Assembly: GCA_900660155.1 (NCBI GenBank)
Contig: CABFPE010000224.1
Span: forward strand, 1,007,830-1,071,829
From: Hofstenia miamia
Taxonomy: Eukaryota; Xenacoelomorpha; Acoela; Hofsteniidae
Length of the DNA: 64,000 bases
Direction: 5' to 3'
The first letter of the stretch is position 1. Each line of letters starts with the position of its first letter. The notes under the pieces are model-generated. The model saw only the letters and a list, made by a program, of their open reading frames with translations. It did not search any database and was not told the DNA's origin. Made by a program: the position numbers and the translations under genes. Positions 11,230 through 23,032 of the stretch are shown here, piece after piece.

Positions 11230-12895
11230 ACCTAAAGTGAAGAAATATGACTATTTTTTTGTATTTACTTACAAAAACCTTGCGCACCTGTAGGCCTAAA
11301 AAAATTAAAAGTACATTTCCACGAAAATTTATAAAATTTGTATTTGAATGAAAAAATTACAGATTATTACCAGCTACAAATCTTATATTTAAGTGTTTGT
11401 CACTTTTGCATGTCTTGTGCAGCTCTTCCATAACTTTCACTGCCCTCTCTGCAATGATATTTGTTCGGGGGACGTCTATAGCAGATGGATCTTCAACCCA
11501 GTGAGTCTTGAAGCATGTTATTGCCTTTTGGCATCGAGAAGTTGCAAGAGCATTCTGTAGTTCCTCAAATATTGCTTGAAAATACTTTTGGTTTGTAAAC
11601 CAAGCAGTCGCACATGAGTTAGAAATAAAGTCACAAACAGAATCCAAAGTGTTCCTGTAGGTTTCTGGTAACAGAAAATACGCCAGCAAGGCATACGTTG
11701 CACGAGAATTCCACCTGGCGTTATACAGGCATGGAAGTTTTCTCCATCGAATAGCTGGAAGCTTTCCAGAGTTTTTGTATGATTTGTAGCCCTCGCACAG
11801 TTTAAATAGGAATTTAAAATCGTTACACCATCCGGGATTCTTTTGCATGTCAGGCTGAACCTGTTCGGCTACATAAATTTTCTGGAGGTCGTCGTAATCC
11901 TTAACGACTTCATCCACAAATTTATAGTTAATGTTAGGGGCTTGAGTTGTTGTTGGTACATAGAAATCAAGCAAATGACGAAGAATTAAATCCAGAATGT
12001 GGTGCTGACAACCTATAAATTGGGGTGTTGGCAATTCTTTTGATCGGAATTCTCTCTGTAACCAAACAACAATACCATTTTTTCGTCCCGTGTTTACTGC
12101 CATTGTGTCAGACACTATCATTTTAATACTTTTCCAGGCATCAAAAATATTCAGCAAATTTTCTAGTTCCTTATCTATACTTTCTGAAGAATCACTATCA
12201 GACACTAGAACACCAAGATTAATTGCTCTGCTGGGGCTATTTAAACATACCACTTGATACTTCTTGTTAGAAATCTTTTTTCATCAAAATGCACCAAAAG
12301 TTATTTTCGCTTTCCAGAATTTCTTTTATTTTTGAAACCTTTTCTTCGCCATCACAAATGAGTCGTCTCCAAACTCCAGATTGAGATGGTGTTTGTAGTT
12401 GAATTCCTTTGTCTGAAAACCTCTTACACACATGAAATTTGTCTTGTTGATAGTCTATATTTTGATACCATTTGAGAAGCAGAATTTGTCTGCTCTACAT
12501 TGCGCTAAAAAGAACTCACTGTCCTCTAACAGTGTTAAGTAGCTGCTGACAAACAGCGTTGACAAACTGGTGATGAAGTGAAGCAGCCTCTTGCCCAGTT
12601 GCGCAATACTTATTATTACGTAATTGTGAATTGTGCTTATTGGTGGGAGGTTTTGAGCAAACAAAGGACTTCATCCTGAAGGTATTAGTGTCAGTCAAGC
12701 TTCTAAAACCCTGTTCAAGCTGCCCTGCACAGCACAATATATTAAATAATAACAATATACTTGTACTTTATAAGTTGCATGAAGTAAATTCCGTGTCAAG
12801 TTTGGTCAATGTACTGTAATATTCAAATGCGTTGTGCGCAAAGTTTTTTAAGACTTTTTGTATAAAAATGGTATATTTCGTCTTTTTATAAGAAA
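11230..12895 (-). mobile_element. DNA transposon (hAT-like RNase-H-fold transposase) nested in the LTR fossil
   Basis: The main frame (12253-11357, 298 codons from a GTG) reads MIVSDTMAVNTGRKNG, with a likely catalytic Asp, then FIGCQHHILDLILRH, LPCLYNARWNSRATYALLAY and VPRTNIIAERAVKVMEEL. The Cx2H..L and ARWNS motifs resemble hAT-type transposases, and the arrangement recurs in a repeated family of unnamed animal proteins. Upstream parts (SGVWRRLICDGEEKVSKIKE, then LLVHFDEK) lie in other frames between about 12440 and 12270, so at least two frameshifts separate them. Inverted ends match: GAAATATGACTATTTTTTTG near 11240 pairs with the reverse complement near 12885, and both carry TTGCGCAC farther in. 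The ends are approximate and no target duplication was clear. Superfamily assignment is tentative. Confidence 0.65.
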
Positions 12896-13982
12896 GTTCA
12901 TCGAATCAGGACCCAGGAAACTAATTTTGTTACAAAAACATCTGAAATCATAACCCTAATGTTTACGTATTTGCTTATTAATGTTGTGTTTGAATCTTCA
13001 ATGTCACACTTATTTTTGAAGCGTATTCTAAATAGGGGGGGGGGGTTATTCGGACCTTCCTCAACAGATAGTTCCAATAGTCTATTAATTTGTAAATGTA
13101 TTCCGCAATATTGTTGTTGTCACGCATTTTGCAGTTGTATAGAAGCATTTATTGTGTTCTCATTGTTAAACTGAGCAGCAAGATCATTAATTAATTTATC
13201 GCAGTCCATCGTTTGTTGAGGTTCTAAATTCATGTAGACACAGAGCTTTTTCCTTTAAGTACAGAGGTAACTGGAAACAACTGTTTTCCTTGTGCCTCCT
13301 TGTTGGGTGACATAAATTTTGAACAGAACTTGCCATTCTGGAAATGTTTGGTTTAGGTAATGATGTCTTTGGTCTCTGTGGAGTAACCACAGGAGATGAG
13401 GTAAGACTTTCTGGAAAGTTTGTAGCAGAATTTTGTGTAGCGGTATTTTTAGGAGTGTTTGCTTTGATCATATTAATTTCGTTTCTGAGATCTGTTATGT
13501 CCTGGCAAAATAGTGCTTGTTGTGTATCGAGCATGTTGGAGATCTGGGAAAGTAATCTGTTTTCATTTAGTTGGGTATTGGATTGGGGGTGGTTATCAGT
13601 ACCATTAATGAGAGTTGTGTCTCTAGTTTTTTAATTTGTTCTCACATTTGCAGAATAACATTAATTAACTGAGTTCTTTGTTGTTAGATGTTGAGCTTCT
13701 AGTGAATTTTCAGTAGTCATATTCAAATAATTTTTAGTATTGAGAGAAAGAACTGGGGTAATTCTGAAAGCAATGCAATCTTCCCTTTTGATCATGTCGT
13801 AGTTACTTCCAAAAGATAAGAGACTATAGCATGCTTTGCCTGGTAATTGTAATTCAATGGAGATAAATACAAATAACAATAACTTACAGAATAGTTGTGG
13901 TTGATTTTCACTAAAGAAATAGAATAAGAAAAAGTAAAAACTAATTTTGCATCAATGTCCTTTGAACGTTCTTGGGTCACCA

Positions 13983-14651
13983 TGTAGCAGTGACTGGTTT
14001 AGTCTTATAATATAATAGAACACAAATAACATCTATAGTACGAGACACAAAAAACAACTGTGAGTAAGCATAGACTCTAATGAGGTATACAAAAAACCAC
14101 TAAGCAGCGGGCATGAGTAATTTAGTATAATAGTCAGCTGGAGGATAATTGAATTAAGCATCGAGCATGTGAAACAGAAATTACACATTAACCTGCAAGT
14201 AGAGTTTGTCACTAGAACTTTGTGGCTGAAGCTGAAGCAAAACATCACAGCCATTGAATTTAAGTTTTAATAATAAGCAATGCCAATTAGAATCATCAAA
14301 TTTATGGAAGAACCGGACGAATGATCGCAAGGCCACTGCTCCTAGACGCCCTCAGACCTACCCCCAGTTCTTCCCCAAAACGAAACAAATTTAGCTAGAC
14401 ATAATTATTTTGTGAGAGAAAACGAATGAGCAACCAATTGTTGAGAAACCAAAAGTTTTATTGTGAATGCCTACAAAAATTTCCCTAGTATTAACAATTG
14501 AAAATTATTATAAACAGTAACAGGTATCAGTAACAGAAGCCACATGGTGGGAATTTGCAAATTTAAACTAAAAAATGGCGGCACTATAATTTTCAGGAAT
14601 GTTCACCCAACTAGTCATGTTTGATTTTTAAATGAAGGGAATGCTGCTACA
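13983..14651 (-). repeat. Long terminal repeat of the Ty3-type fossil
   Basis: On the - strand it starts TGTAGCAG (14651-14644) and ends CTGCTACA (13990-13983): an 8-bp inverted repeat with the expected TG...CA, over 669 bp. Sequence beginning TGGTGACCC follows at once, a plausible tRNA primer site. I found no second copy at the other end of the element, so LTR divergence cannot date it. Confidence 0.6.
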
Positions 14652-14741
14652 CACCCGCCCAAAGCATCACTATGTTGAAGGAATTTCTGCGTCCGCTAAC
14701 TAAGATAAACTTTATAGTCTGTGTAAGATTTTATAGGTTTT

Positions 14742-15970
14742 CCGTTTGATAAAGAAGGTTATCCGTGCGATCCAATAGCTCCAGAATGCATGTATCCTTC
14801 CAATTAGTTTTGGAGAGATCTTCATCGTGAGTGAATCCAGCAAACAAAAATTGCAAAGTGAGATCCCTCTGGTAGTTATTTGGATTTGTGTGAACCGAAT
14901 AGGGCATGCTAGAAATGCAATTCATTGTCATCCATAATTAAGGTCAATAATAAATGTTTATATGCACTAAACTTACTAAGTTGTTTTAATAATCCTAACA
15001 TAGTCTGCTATATTTGTGAAGAATTTGCCATTGCTACCCAAACACAAAACATTAATACATTTGTTTGTAAAGTTTGTTTGGCATATTTTAGTAAGTCAGG
15101 GGCACCCCATGTCTGTCAGACTTGTGAGATTGGAGTATTTAAAGAAGATATAGAATTGGCATTGATATTCCAATATCATGGCATGAACCAACTGATCACA
15201 TTACTGACTATTGTTTATTCAAGTTTTAATTCTGCTCAAAGCCTAATGCCTCATTCAGATTACATCAATTTCAAAAGCCTTATTGTGACATTGAAATTTC
15301 GGACTTTGACAACAGAACTGGAATAGATAGCAAAAATAGCTCACACGATCCCTCATATAATGTTTGAAGTAGTTACTCTGAGCTTTTCACTTAAGGCCAA
15401 CTGAACGATTTGGTTCGAAATTTTTGTTTGCAAAACTAGTTAGATGCTCAACTTTTATGCTCAAGCTTAAAAGAAAAGAATATATTGGCCAACGTCACTT
15501 TCTATTTGTAGTATTGTCATTTGGAGCAGGAATTTATCCCATTCTATTAGAGCCCTGCGGTTATTGAAAATTGGACTCTGTTCGTTTTGGTTCAATTTTT
15601 AATCGAAAGAGTGTACTTCATTTTTTAATCGCAACTCAACTCATTTCCACTTTGAAAAAATTGAATTTTTTAAAACTTGTCATTTCTAAATCAATATTGC
15701 TACAAATCAAAATTTTTGTTCAATTTTATATTAACTCACATGAATACTCTTTGAACCAGGTCGTTTGTTTGTTACTGTTTCATATTAGCCCAACCTTTCA
15801 GTAGAGAGAAATTTTCTTGAAATAAAAATATTAAGCATTTCTGAGTAAAATACATATATTATTATAACTGTTTTCAGTGAATTGCAACTATTGGTTGCTA
15901 TCGACAGGGCCCGATTTTAGACATGATTAGCAATTTACAAAACTGAATCTGGTTTCGCTTAAACGTAGGG
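14742..15970. repeat. Tandem duplication, copy 1 (1,229 bp)
   Basis: It starts CCGTTTGATAAAG and ends CTTAAACGTAGGG. The next copy follows directly with the same start. I found no difference between copies in the lines I compared, and their ORFs translate identically. There is no visible microhomology at the borders: the left outer flank is GGTTTT, the junction is TAGGG/CCGTT, and the right outer flank is TAGTAC. It is either a very recent duplication or an assembly artefact. Confidence 0.9.
14925..15326 (+). pseudogene. Cys-rich fragment of a repeated gene family (copy 1)
   Basis: This is an open frame of 133 codons. CYICEEFAI, then FVCKVCLAYF and APHVCQTC, resemble the N-terminal Cys-rich block (CYxCGxF ... 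YF ... WAPHxxCxxC) of a large repeated family of unnamed animal proteins. SFNSAQSLMPHSDYI resembles a YPNxPSAxRPVPHSD block from the same family. The stretch between them is shorter than I recall for the family, so I read this as a decayed fragment rather than a working gene. That family's origin is not settled, and the match is from memory. Confidence 0.4.
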
Positions 15971-17199
15971 CCGTTTGATAAAGAAGGTTATCCGTGCGAT
16001 CCAATAGCTCCAGAATGCATGTATCCTTCCAATTAGTTTTGGAGAGATCTTCATCGTGAGTGAATCCAGCAAACAAAAATTGCAAAGTGAGATCCCTCTG
16101 GTAGTTATTTGGATTTGTGTGAACCGAATAGGGCATGCTAGAAATGCAATTCATTGTCATCCATAATTAAGGTCAATAATAAATGTTTATATGCACTAAA
16201 CTTACTAAGTTGTTTTAATAATCCTAACATAGTCTGCTATATTTGTGAAGAATTTGCCATTGCTACCCAAACACAAAACATTAATACATTTGTTTGTAAA
16301 GTTTGTTTGGCATATTTTAGTAAGTCAGGGGCACCCCATGTCTGTCAGACTTGTGAGATTGGAGTATTTAAAGAAGATATAGAATTGGCATTGATATTCC
16401 AATATCATGGCATGAACCAACTGATCACATTACTGACTATTGTTTATTCAAGTTTTAATTCTGCTCAAAGCCTAATGCCTCATTCAGATTACATCAATTT
16501 CAAAAGCCTTATTGTGACATTGAAATTTCGGACTTTGACAACAGAACTGGAATAGATAGCAAAAATAGCTCACACGATCCCTCATATAATGTTTGAAGTA
16601 GTTACTCTGAGCTTTTCACTTAAGGCCAACTGAACGATTTGGTTCGAAATTTTTGTTTGCAAAACTAGTTAGATGCTCAACTTTTATGCTCAAGCTTAAA
16701 AGAAAAGAATATATTGGCCAACGTCACTTTCTATTTGTAGTATTGTCATTTGGAGCAGGAATTTATCCCATTCTATTAGAGCCCTGCGGTTATTGAAAAT
16801 TGGACTCTGTTCGTTTTGGTTCAATTTTTAATCGAAAGAGTGTACTTCATTTTTTAATCGCAACTCAACTCATTTCCACTTTGAAAAAATTGAATTTTTT
16901 AAAACTTGTCATTTCTAAATCAATATTGCTACAAATCAAAATTTTTGTTCAATTTTATATTAACTCACATGAATACTCTTTGAACCAGGTCGTTTGTTTG
17001 TTACTGTTTCATATTAGCCCAACCTTTCAGTAGAGAGAAATTTTCTTGAAATAAAAATATTAAGCATTTCTGAGTAAAATACATATATTATTATAACTGT
17101 TTTCAGTGAATTGCAACTATTGGTTGCTATCGACAGGGCCCGATTTTAGACATGATTAGCAATTTACAAAACTGAATCTGGTTTCGCTTAAACGTAGGG
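15971..17199. repeat. Tandem duplication, copy 2 (1,229 bp)
   Basis: Same length and sequence as 14742-15970, shifted by 1,229 bases, ending CTTAAACGTAGGG at 17199 before unique sequence TAGTACATT. See copy 1 for the border analysis. Confidence 0.9.
16154..16555 (+). pseudogene. Cys-rich fragment of a repeated gene family (copy 2)
   Basis: The translation is identical to the frame at 14925-15326, because it lies at the same place in the second tandem copy. Interpretation and doubts are the same. Confidence 0.4.
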
Positions 17200-18479
17200 T
17201 AGTACATTGCATGCAGAAGTGCAATTTCTTTACTGCAAAGATATTACAGGTCGTATGTCACTTTTGAGATTTACTTGTAAGTGTTTAGGGTGAAGAATGC
17301 TTGTTGCATGTTCGAAGAAGTCTTAAGTGTATTTTGTTACATATAGCCTATAGGAAACCCATTTGCATCAGTCCAGGCTTTATACTTGGTGCAATTTTGT
17401 GCATCAAACAATGTTATGAAGCTGTTATTCCAAATTAGATTACACTAGTCATATGTATCTCATTTGTGGATATCCGAATATTAGTGGCATTTTATTTGGA
17501 CTGCAAGGTGGTTATACAGTTATCTATGTTTTATATGTAATTGGAACAGTAAAAACAATAACGGAGCAAAAATGTAATATTTAAGCCCCCTTTTTTGTTC
17601 CAAAATACTCTCACATTTTCTTTATATAAAACTTGGAATAATGAAACAGTAAGTAAATGCACTTGATAAAAATGGTACCTGTTTTCACTACATTTGTCAG
17701 TACCACAAATCAGGAAAATAGTGCACATAATGATTTTCTTTAACACTATGATCAATTTATAAACAAAGGATGGCTCTCCTACAGGTTAGACTGGGACCCT
17801 TTCTTTGAAAGTTCTAGAGGTGTGCATAGCTATGGTCTCATCGTGAGTTGCTGTGTATGAGTGTCAAATTGTATTTTGTTCATTTTAAAAAGTGCTGGTC
17901 GGCTACTTTTGGTGTCAGAAAACGAACAATAATGATATACACAATTCTAATGATATACAGAAATTCTAAAAAATGAAGTCTAAACCAACAGTCCGAAAAG
18001 ATTGTAAGAAAATAATATATTTGTAGCCGTTATTTTTTGCGAATAAATGTTTCAGTTAAGCTAAAAATTGAAATAGATATATAAATATATGTAAAATTTA
18101 GTCTCCTGATTGTAAAAAAATCAGCAGCCTTAAATTTTATAAAACTGCTCTAAAATCATAAAAAAGATTTTAATATGCATAGCAGTGTTATCAGGCGTAA
18201 AGGATGGCAAATTATATGATTCAGTCATTCGAAATCCTTTACATCCGCTCTCCTGCTTGGTGAATATGAGGACATCCTATTCAGACGAGAGACTTACAAC
18301 GCACCTTCCTGCTTCTAAAAAGACAAAGAAATTTTAGTATTTTCAGACCAATTTCAGCGAAAAAAGTCTGGCTAAGCAAATAAAAAATTAACTGACAATA
18401 TACTGAAACAAAGCTGGTTGTTTACAATCAATTCTAGTGCCCAAACAGCAATTAGTTGATAGAAATTTACAATTTGGGA
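17200..18479. other. Non-coding DNA
   Basis: No gene recognised on either strand. Short open frames here show no known motif and are at the level expected by chance. Confidence 0.5.
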
Positions 18480-18990
18480 TTATTCCTGACTTGAGTAGAC
18501 TCAACACAATCCGGACGCACTATGTGTGAACCGCGTTTGCAATTATTAAGCAAGTGCACTTTCAGATGATTTTACTTCATAGTTGACTTCAGTTTGCCGG
18601 TTTTCACTTGATAAGTATATCAATTTTTCTAATATCAAACCTTGATCGAGTCTATAGAGGCCATCTAATGTTGCTCGACACTTGTTAGTGAACATCACGT
18701 GTTAGTCAACTGCTTTAGGTACTTTGTCACCAACCCACTCCGCGTTTGTTTGTGGATTGACCTCAGAGAAATAGAATAAGACTAAGAGTCTTTATTTTAT
18801 AAGTTTTTGACAATTATATAATTGATAACTTATCAAATAGAGTCATGTAGATACTTACATTAGAGGGGTTTCATTTTTGTTGTCCGTACATCGGCCACTA
18901 TATGCAATGGCTTGTCGTCCTGTACTTATCTGTGGTCACACCTCTACCTTGTGGATAGTGAATCTTAGGCCACTTATCTATTCGGTTTTT
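18480..18990. promoter_or_regulatory. Candidate regulatory element about 3.5-4 kb 5' of the Nk2.1 homeobox exon
   Basis: This patch is richer in G+C and CpG than the DNA around it and has no ORF. It holds several NK2-type CAAGTG/CACTTG cores: CAAGTGCACTTT (18551-18562), TTCACTTGATAAG near 18605 and GACACTTGTTAGTG near 18677. TTATCT (GATA-type) sites lie near 18927 and 18977. The position suits an enhancer with autoregulation, but the sites are short and I have not shown enrichment. This is inference from composition only. Confidence 0.3.
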
Positions 18991-20348
18991 GTAATATTCA
19001 ACGCAATCTTACATTTTTTTTGATACTGCTTCTGCAATCTTTATAATTATAATGTAAATCTGATGTCTATATATTGTGATGAACATTTCATGGTACAGCT
19101 GGGTTCACATGCGCTTCAGACCAATGCAGATATGAACTGCATGGTATCAAACCTGACCTGAGCTAAATCTGTTTAATCCTGATGTTCATAGAGGAAGAGT
19201 GTTTGCGAAGGCATGATCCCTTTTTCTCGAATTATATTTACACTTTTCTCTTGCACTGTCCCTCAATGTAAGCATCGGTTTTAGGTACTAATATATTCTA
19301 AAAACTAGAAGATTATTTTATGAGTAATAAAGAATTATTTTTCAGACTTAAACCAGTAATGTAACCATAACAGATGGATATTATTTAGGATGACATTTAT
19401 TAATACCCACTATAATTCTAGTACAATTAAGATGAAAGTGAACATAAGCCTGTCATTCTGTCAACAAGGTGGACCTATAATTTCCTGAAAACCAATCATA
19501 AATCAATAATGCGTTTGCAATGCACGTTGCATATATAGAATACAGTAATTATATACGGTACTCTAGTTTACCATTTTTGTTGTTTTTACGCTAGCTTCGA
19601 TATATTTCACATATGTAATGAAAGAAAGCAATAAAGCAAAGTACCAGTATCAAAGCATACTAAATTAACTAGATTTATTCATTAAGTAGAGCCAAAATGA
19701 TATAATTTATTGATTTATATGAATCTAATAATATTTGTACACATTTTAGTGTGTAATTGTACTATATACAATTCTAAGAATTTGCTTTATAAGAAATATT
19801 GAGTTTTTAAAATTTGTTAAGCAGTGAACTTTATTTGCTTAATAAACAATAGTTTTTTGTATTGTATTGTATTGTATAAAATGGATCAAACGACAAATTG
19901 ATGATGTCAAACATGATTTCAAACCTGTTTTTACCTGAAGCTGATTCACGAGGACTTGATTAATCCTGATAGATTTGACTCAACACTATTTCATGGTAGT
20001 TAAATTATTGGTTTTTTTTCAACTTACGACATTTAGAATATACAATACCTTATAATGCTTTTGAGGCAAACGGAGAGTCCGGGTAAACGTGAGGCTCAAA
20101 ATCAAAGTCATGTATCAAAAACTGCGAAAATATTTTAGTAATTGTGATGGGGGTAAAATATGCAAAACTATTTGTATAAATCAAAATAATGTAAATGTTT
20201 ATAATATAAATTAGAGCTGTATTTGTTTAATTGATATGCATTAACTTAAATGTAGAAATTTTTAACTAAGTCTAAAATTTGTTTACAATTTTTTCATAGA
20301 TTCATTAAAAATAATGTAGGACTTTCAGATATCTAAAAGTATATGCTT

Positions 20349-20379
<31 letters not shown>

Positions 20380-22378
20380 ATATAGGATTTACATGATTAA
20401 ATCTAGTAAAAGGGTGTCATGCAAAACACGCTAAATCAAATCCTTGAATAATGAGAAATAAAATTCATCGGGAATTGGGTGTAAAAAATTAAAATCTGAA
20501 ATTACACCAAAAGAAGCGTTTTTAGGAGTATCAGAATCAAGATCCCTACAGTAGCTTTGCCTATGAGAAAAAATAATTATATTTCGAAAAAATTCAATTG
20601 TATAAAACTATTTTTTTAAATATGCACAAATGTTCACTAATTTCAATATGTTAGGGTTACTATAGTTTACAGAACTATCCCTAAAAATGATCGCTTTCTG
20701 GGTACATTAAAAATATTGACTGCCTCTGTTCCTCTAGTCTAGGACATTTAATATTAAATACACGTCAATCTTAACAGAATTTTTTCAAGTATTGAAATGC
20801 AATCTAGTGAACAAAATATTATTGTCTTGACAATATTGATTACAACAGAACTACTTTATATAACCAAGAGCTATAAAATATTGTTTAATTTATAGACTTT
20901 AATAAATAGATAGTGAGACGAACATATAGCAGAAAGCACAAGCGACCCAATTAACGTTCGTTTTAAAGCTTTAAATTCCCAGGGTAACCGTTTTTAAAGG
21001 GTAATTTTACCCAACTTCAGTACTTGTACGCACATAGACTACGCACAAAATGTCAAGTGTTCATGCTAAAAAATATAAGTCTAATGACGCATCAAGTACA
21101 ACATGAAAAGTTGCTATTAAGACAGCAATTTCCACACCTAAAGTAGCTTCAACAATTACTGCGAATTCCCCTATCCACTTTCCACAACCCAACTACTTCT
21201 CATACATTAGATTGATTTGTAAGACATTATTTTAAAATCAAAATTTAATTAATTGATTTCATTGCTTTGTTTACTTTAGCCTTGTATTGTTTACCTACAT
21301 GCATCTTTCAGTTTTCATTGTAATCTATTTTTACTGTTTAGTGGATAACTTGTTAACATGTAGGTACTACATAATTTCAGAATATGAGACGTTGCCTAAA
21401 CAAATTTAAAGACATGTTAAATCAATTATTTCAGAACCATGGCATTATTTTTATATTAGGATCAATTAACCTTATTTGCTATTAGTATTTCAATATCCAT
21501 GCTTCCTTTTTCTAAAGGTCTCCTCTATTGACCTCTCTTTTGGCATAATTATAGAGAAACTGTTACCTTCATAAAAAGTGGGTGGAACCACAATAATTTT
21601 CATCAATTTATATGTGTGCGAAAATGTTCGTAAAAAATATTCAATGCAGCTCGTTCAGTTTTGTTTGTATATAAATATGCTAATTAAACAAAAAACCAGT
21701 ATAGCATATATATATATTTCCAAACACACAAGTTAGATCTACAATATTTTGTAGTTTCATTAAATATAAAGTGTTTGTGAATTAAAGATGGAACCGTTAA
21801 GTATACAAAGAGTCTAATTGTACATCAAAACATTTTATTTGAATATTTTTATTGAATTACATTTAGTTTGCTCTATTATATTGAGTTTTTGAAAATGTGT
21901 GCATAACACGCGAGGTTATTTGTACATTGTACATGGATATGAATGAGTGTAGTTATTGGATATATATGTTAAAATATAACATTAAAGCATGAAACGGTTG
22001 TTTGTGTAAATAGTAGGTTAAGTGATAAGCTCTGAAATAATGTCGCAAACGAGTTCATCTCTGTTTACAGATATCAAACATCGGGGCTTATCTTGCCTCT
22101 CTTGTACACAGACAAAACTCTATTGTTTTGTTACCAGATATTATAGTTCTAAAATAAATATCTATAAAAATGATACATAACTGCCTGTTCTAACACTAGA
22201 AATCCAAGTAATTACTTGAGAGTTTAAGTTTTTGAGCTTATTATTTTGCAGAAAAAGAGCCAAATTTGTTTAATTTACTTAAATTTTATAAATATCCTTT
22301 CCTAAATTTTGAAGAGAATCTAATGCACAAAGTTGTTGTGGAAAATTATAATTATCTAATTAAAACTTTGTTATTTAG
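18991..22378. other. Non-coding DNA 5' of the homeobox exon
   Basis: It contains a TATTG pentamer run at 19858-19877, of the kind seen at LINE 3' ends, and a long TA run at 20349-20384. I looked for the upstream Nk2.1 exon (TN motif, WYG...PDPRFP block) and did not find it. The 3' part is presumably intron, ending in the acceptor TTATTTAG before 22379. Confidence 0.5.
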
Positions 22379-22977
22379 TTTCCCGTCTTATGCATCCGTC
22401 ATCTGGTATGAATATGGCTAGTATGAGCCTTGGTTTTCCTTCTGATCCCGCAAAATTCCTTAGCAGTGCCCAACAACGTAGAAAAAGACGCGTCCTCTTC
22501 ACACAAGCCCAAGTCTACGAGTTAGAACGTCGTTTTAAGCAGCAGCGATATCTGAGCGCCCCCGAGCGTGAAACCCTTGCTCATTTAATCAACCTTACCC
22601 CTACACAAGTTAAAATATGGTTTCAAAATCATCGTTATAAATGCAAACGTGCCTCAAAAGACAAAGCAGCTACTCCGAACAGTGTCGAAGACAAGCAAAA
22701 CACAGGCATTAAGAGTGAAATCAAAGATGCCAACAGTCCACAACCTCACCACGTGGTGGCCACATCTCCGTCGCTGTGTGCAGATCTGGGTTTGGATGAA
22801 GGTGTAAAGAGTTCTAATGACTACCATAGTGCGAGTCTGCCCACACTGGAGCCTGCACCTAATTCTAATCTCGACTACGCCACCGCAGTCTCACAAGGGT
22901 GTGCCCTCACAATGAGCGCCGGCTACCCCAGTGCCAACGATGCATATTCAGGAATGCTCCAAACCCGCATCTGGTGA
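22379..22977 (+). CDS. Nkx2-1: Nkx2-1 (Nk2.1/scarecrow) homeobox transcription factor, homeodomain-containing last exon
   Basis: A sequence-specific transcription factor of the NK2 class; orthologues pattern ventral forebrain, pharynx/endostyle and thyroid in chordates and forebrain in other animals. The exon follows an acceptor (TTATTTAG, to 22378). Its first codon is split: if the upstream exon ends in A, it reads [16 protein letters not shown], matching ISRFMGPASGMNM at the same exon border in vertebrate Nkx2-1. Counting from the Met at 22390 (195 codons), the homeodomain is residues 30-89. It has [28 protein letters not shown], Asn51, Gln50, Arg53 and the NK2-specific Tyr54. KCKR follows, as in insect scarecrow. 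The C-tail has a sumoylation-type IKSE and ends QTRIW, like vertebrate GRTW. The NK2-specific domain is not recognisable and the TN motif must be on an upstream exon not found here. Confidence 0.93.
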
Positions 22978-23026
22978 TATAGAATATACACTTTATTTTG
23001 TCATTATCCGCGTACCCAGTTAGGGT

Positions 23027-23032
23027 AATAAA
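23027..23032 (+). terminator. Candidate Nk2.1 poly(A) signal
   Basis: AATAAA lies 50 nt past the TGA stop, which would give a short 3' UTR. Other matches occur near 23325-23340 (AAATAAATAAAT), so a longer transcript is possible. Confidence 0.45.

Larger units (their letters stand above)
9560..14651 (-). mobile_element. Old, broken Ty3/gypsy-type LTR retrotransposon (fossil)
   Basis: Read on the - strand the order is: one LTR (14651-13983), a primer-binding-like segment beginning TGG just inside it, gag-like sequence from about 13.7 kb to 12.9 kb, an inserted DNA transposon (about 12.9-11.2 kb), the gag tail with a CX2CX4HX4C zinc knuckle near 11.0 kb, a protease/pol linker near 10.9-10.3 kb, and reverse transcriptase near 10.1-9.6 kb. 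The RT part shows YIKDILIS, GLHINAKKCSF and VTFLGR, then INYYHMFIPNL, all Ty3-type landmarks. RNase H beyond its start, integrase, envelope and the second LTR are not seen. It is broken in many places, certainly more than five, and looks old. Confidence 0.8.

Noticed and set aside
22042-22150. Possible first Nk2.1 exon starting MSQTSSSLFTDI
   Set aside because: It resembles the TN motif only loosely, has no PDPRFP-like end and no phase-1 donor fitting the acceptor at 22379.
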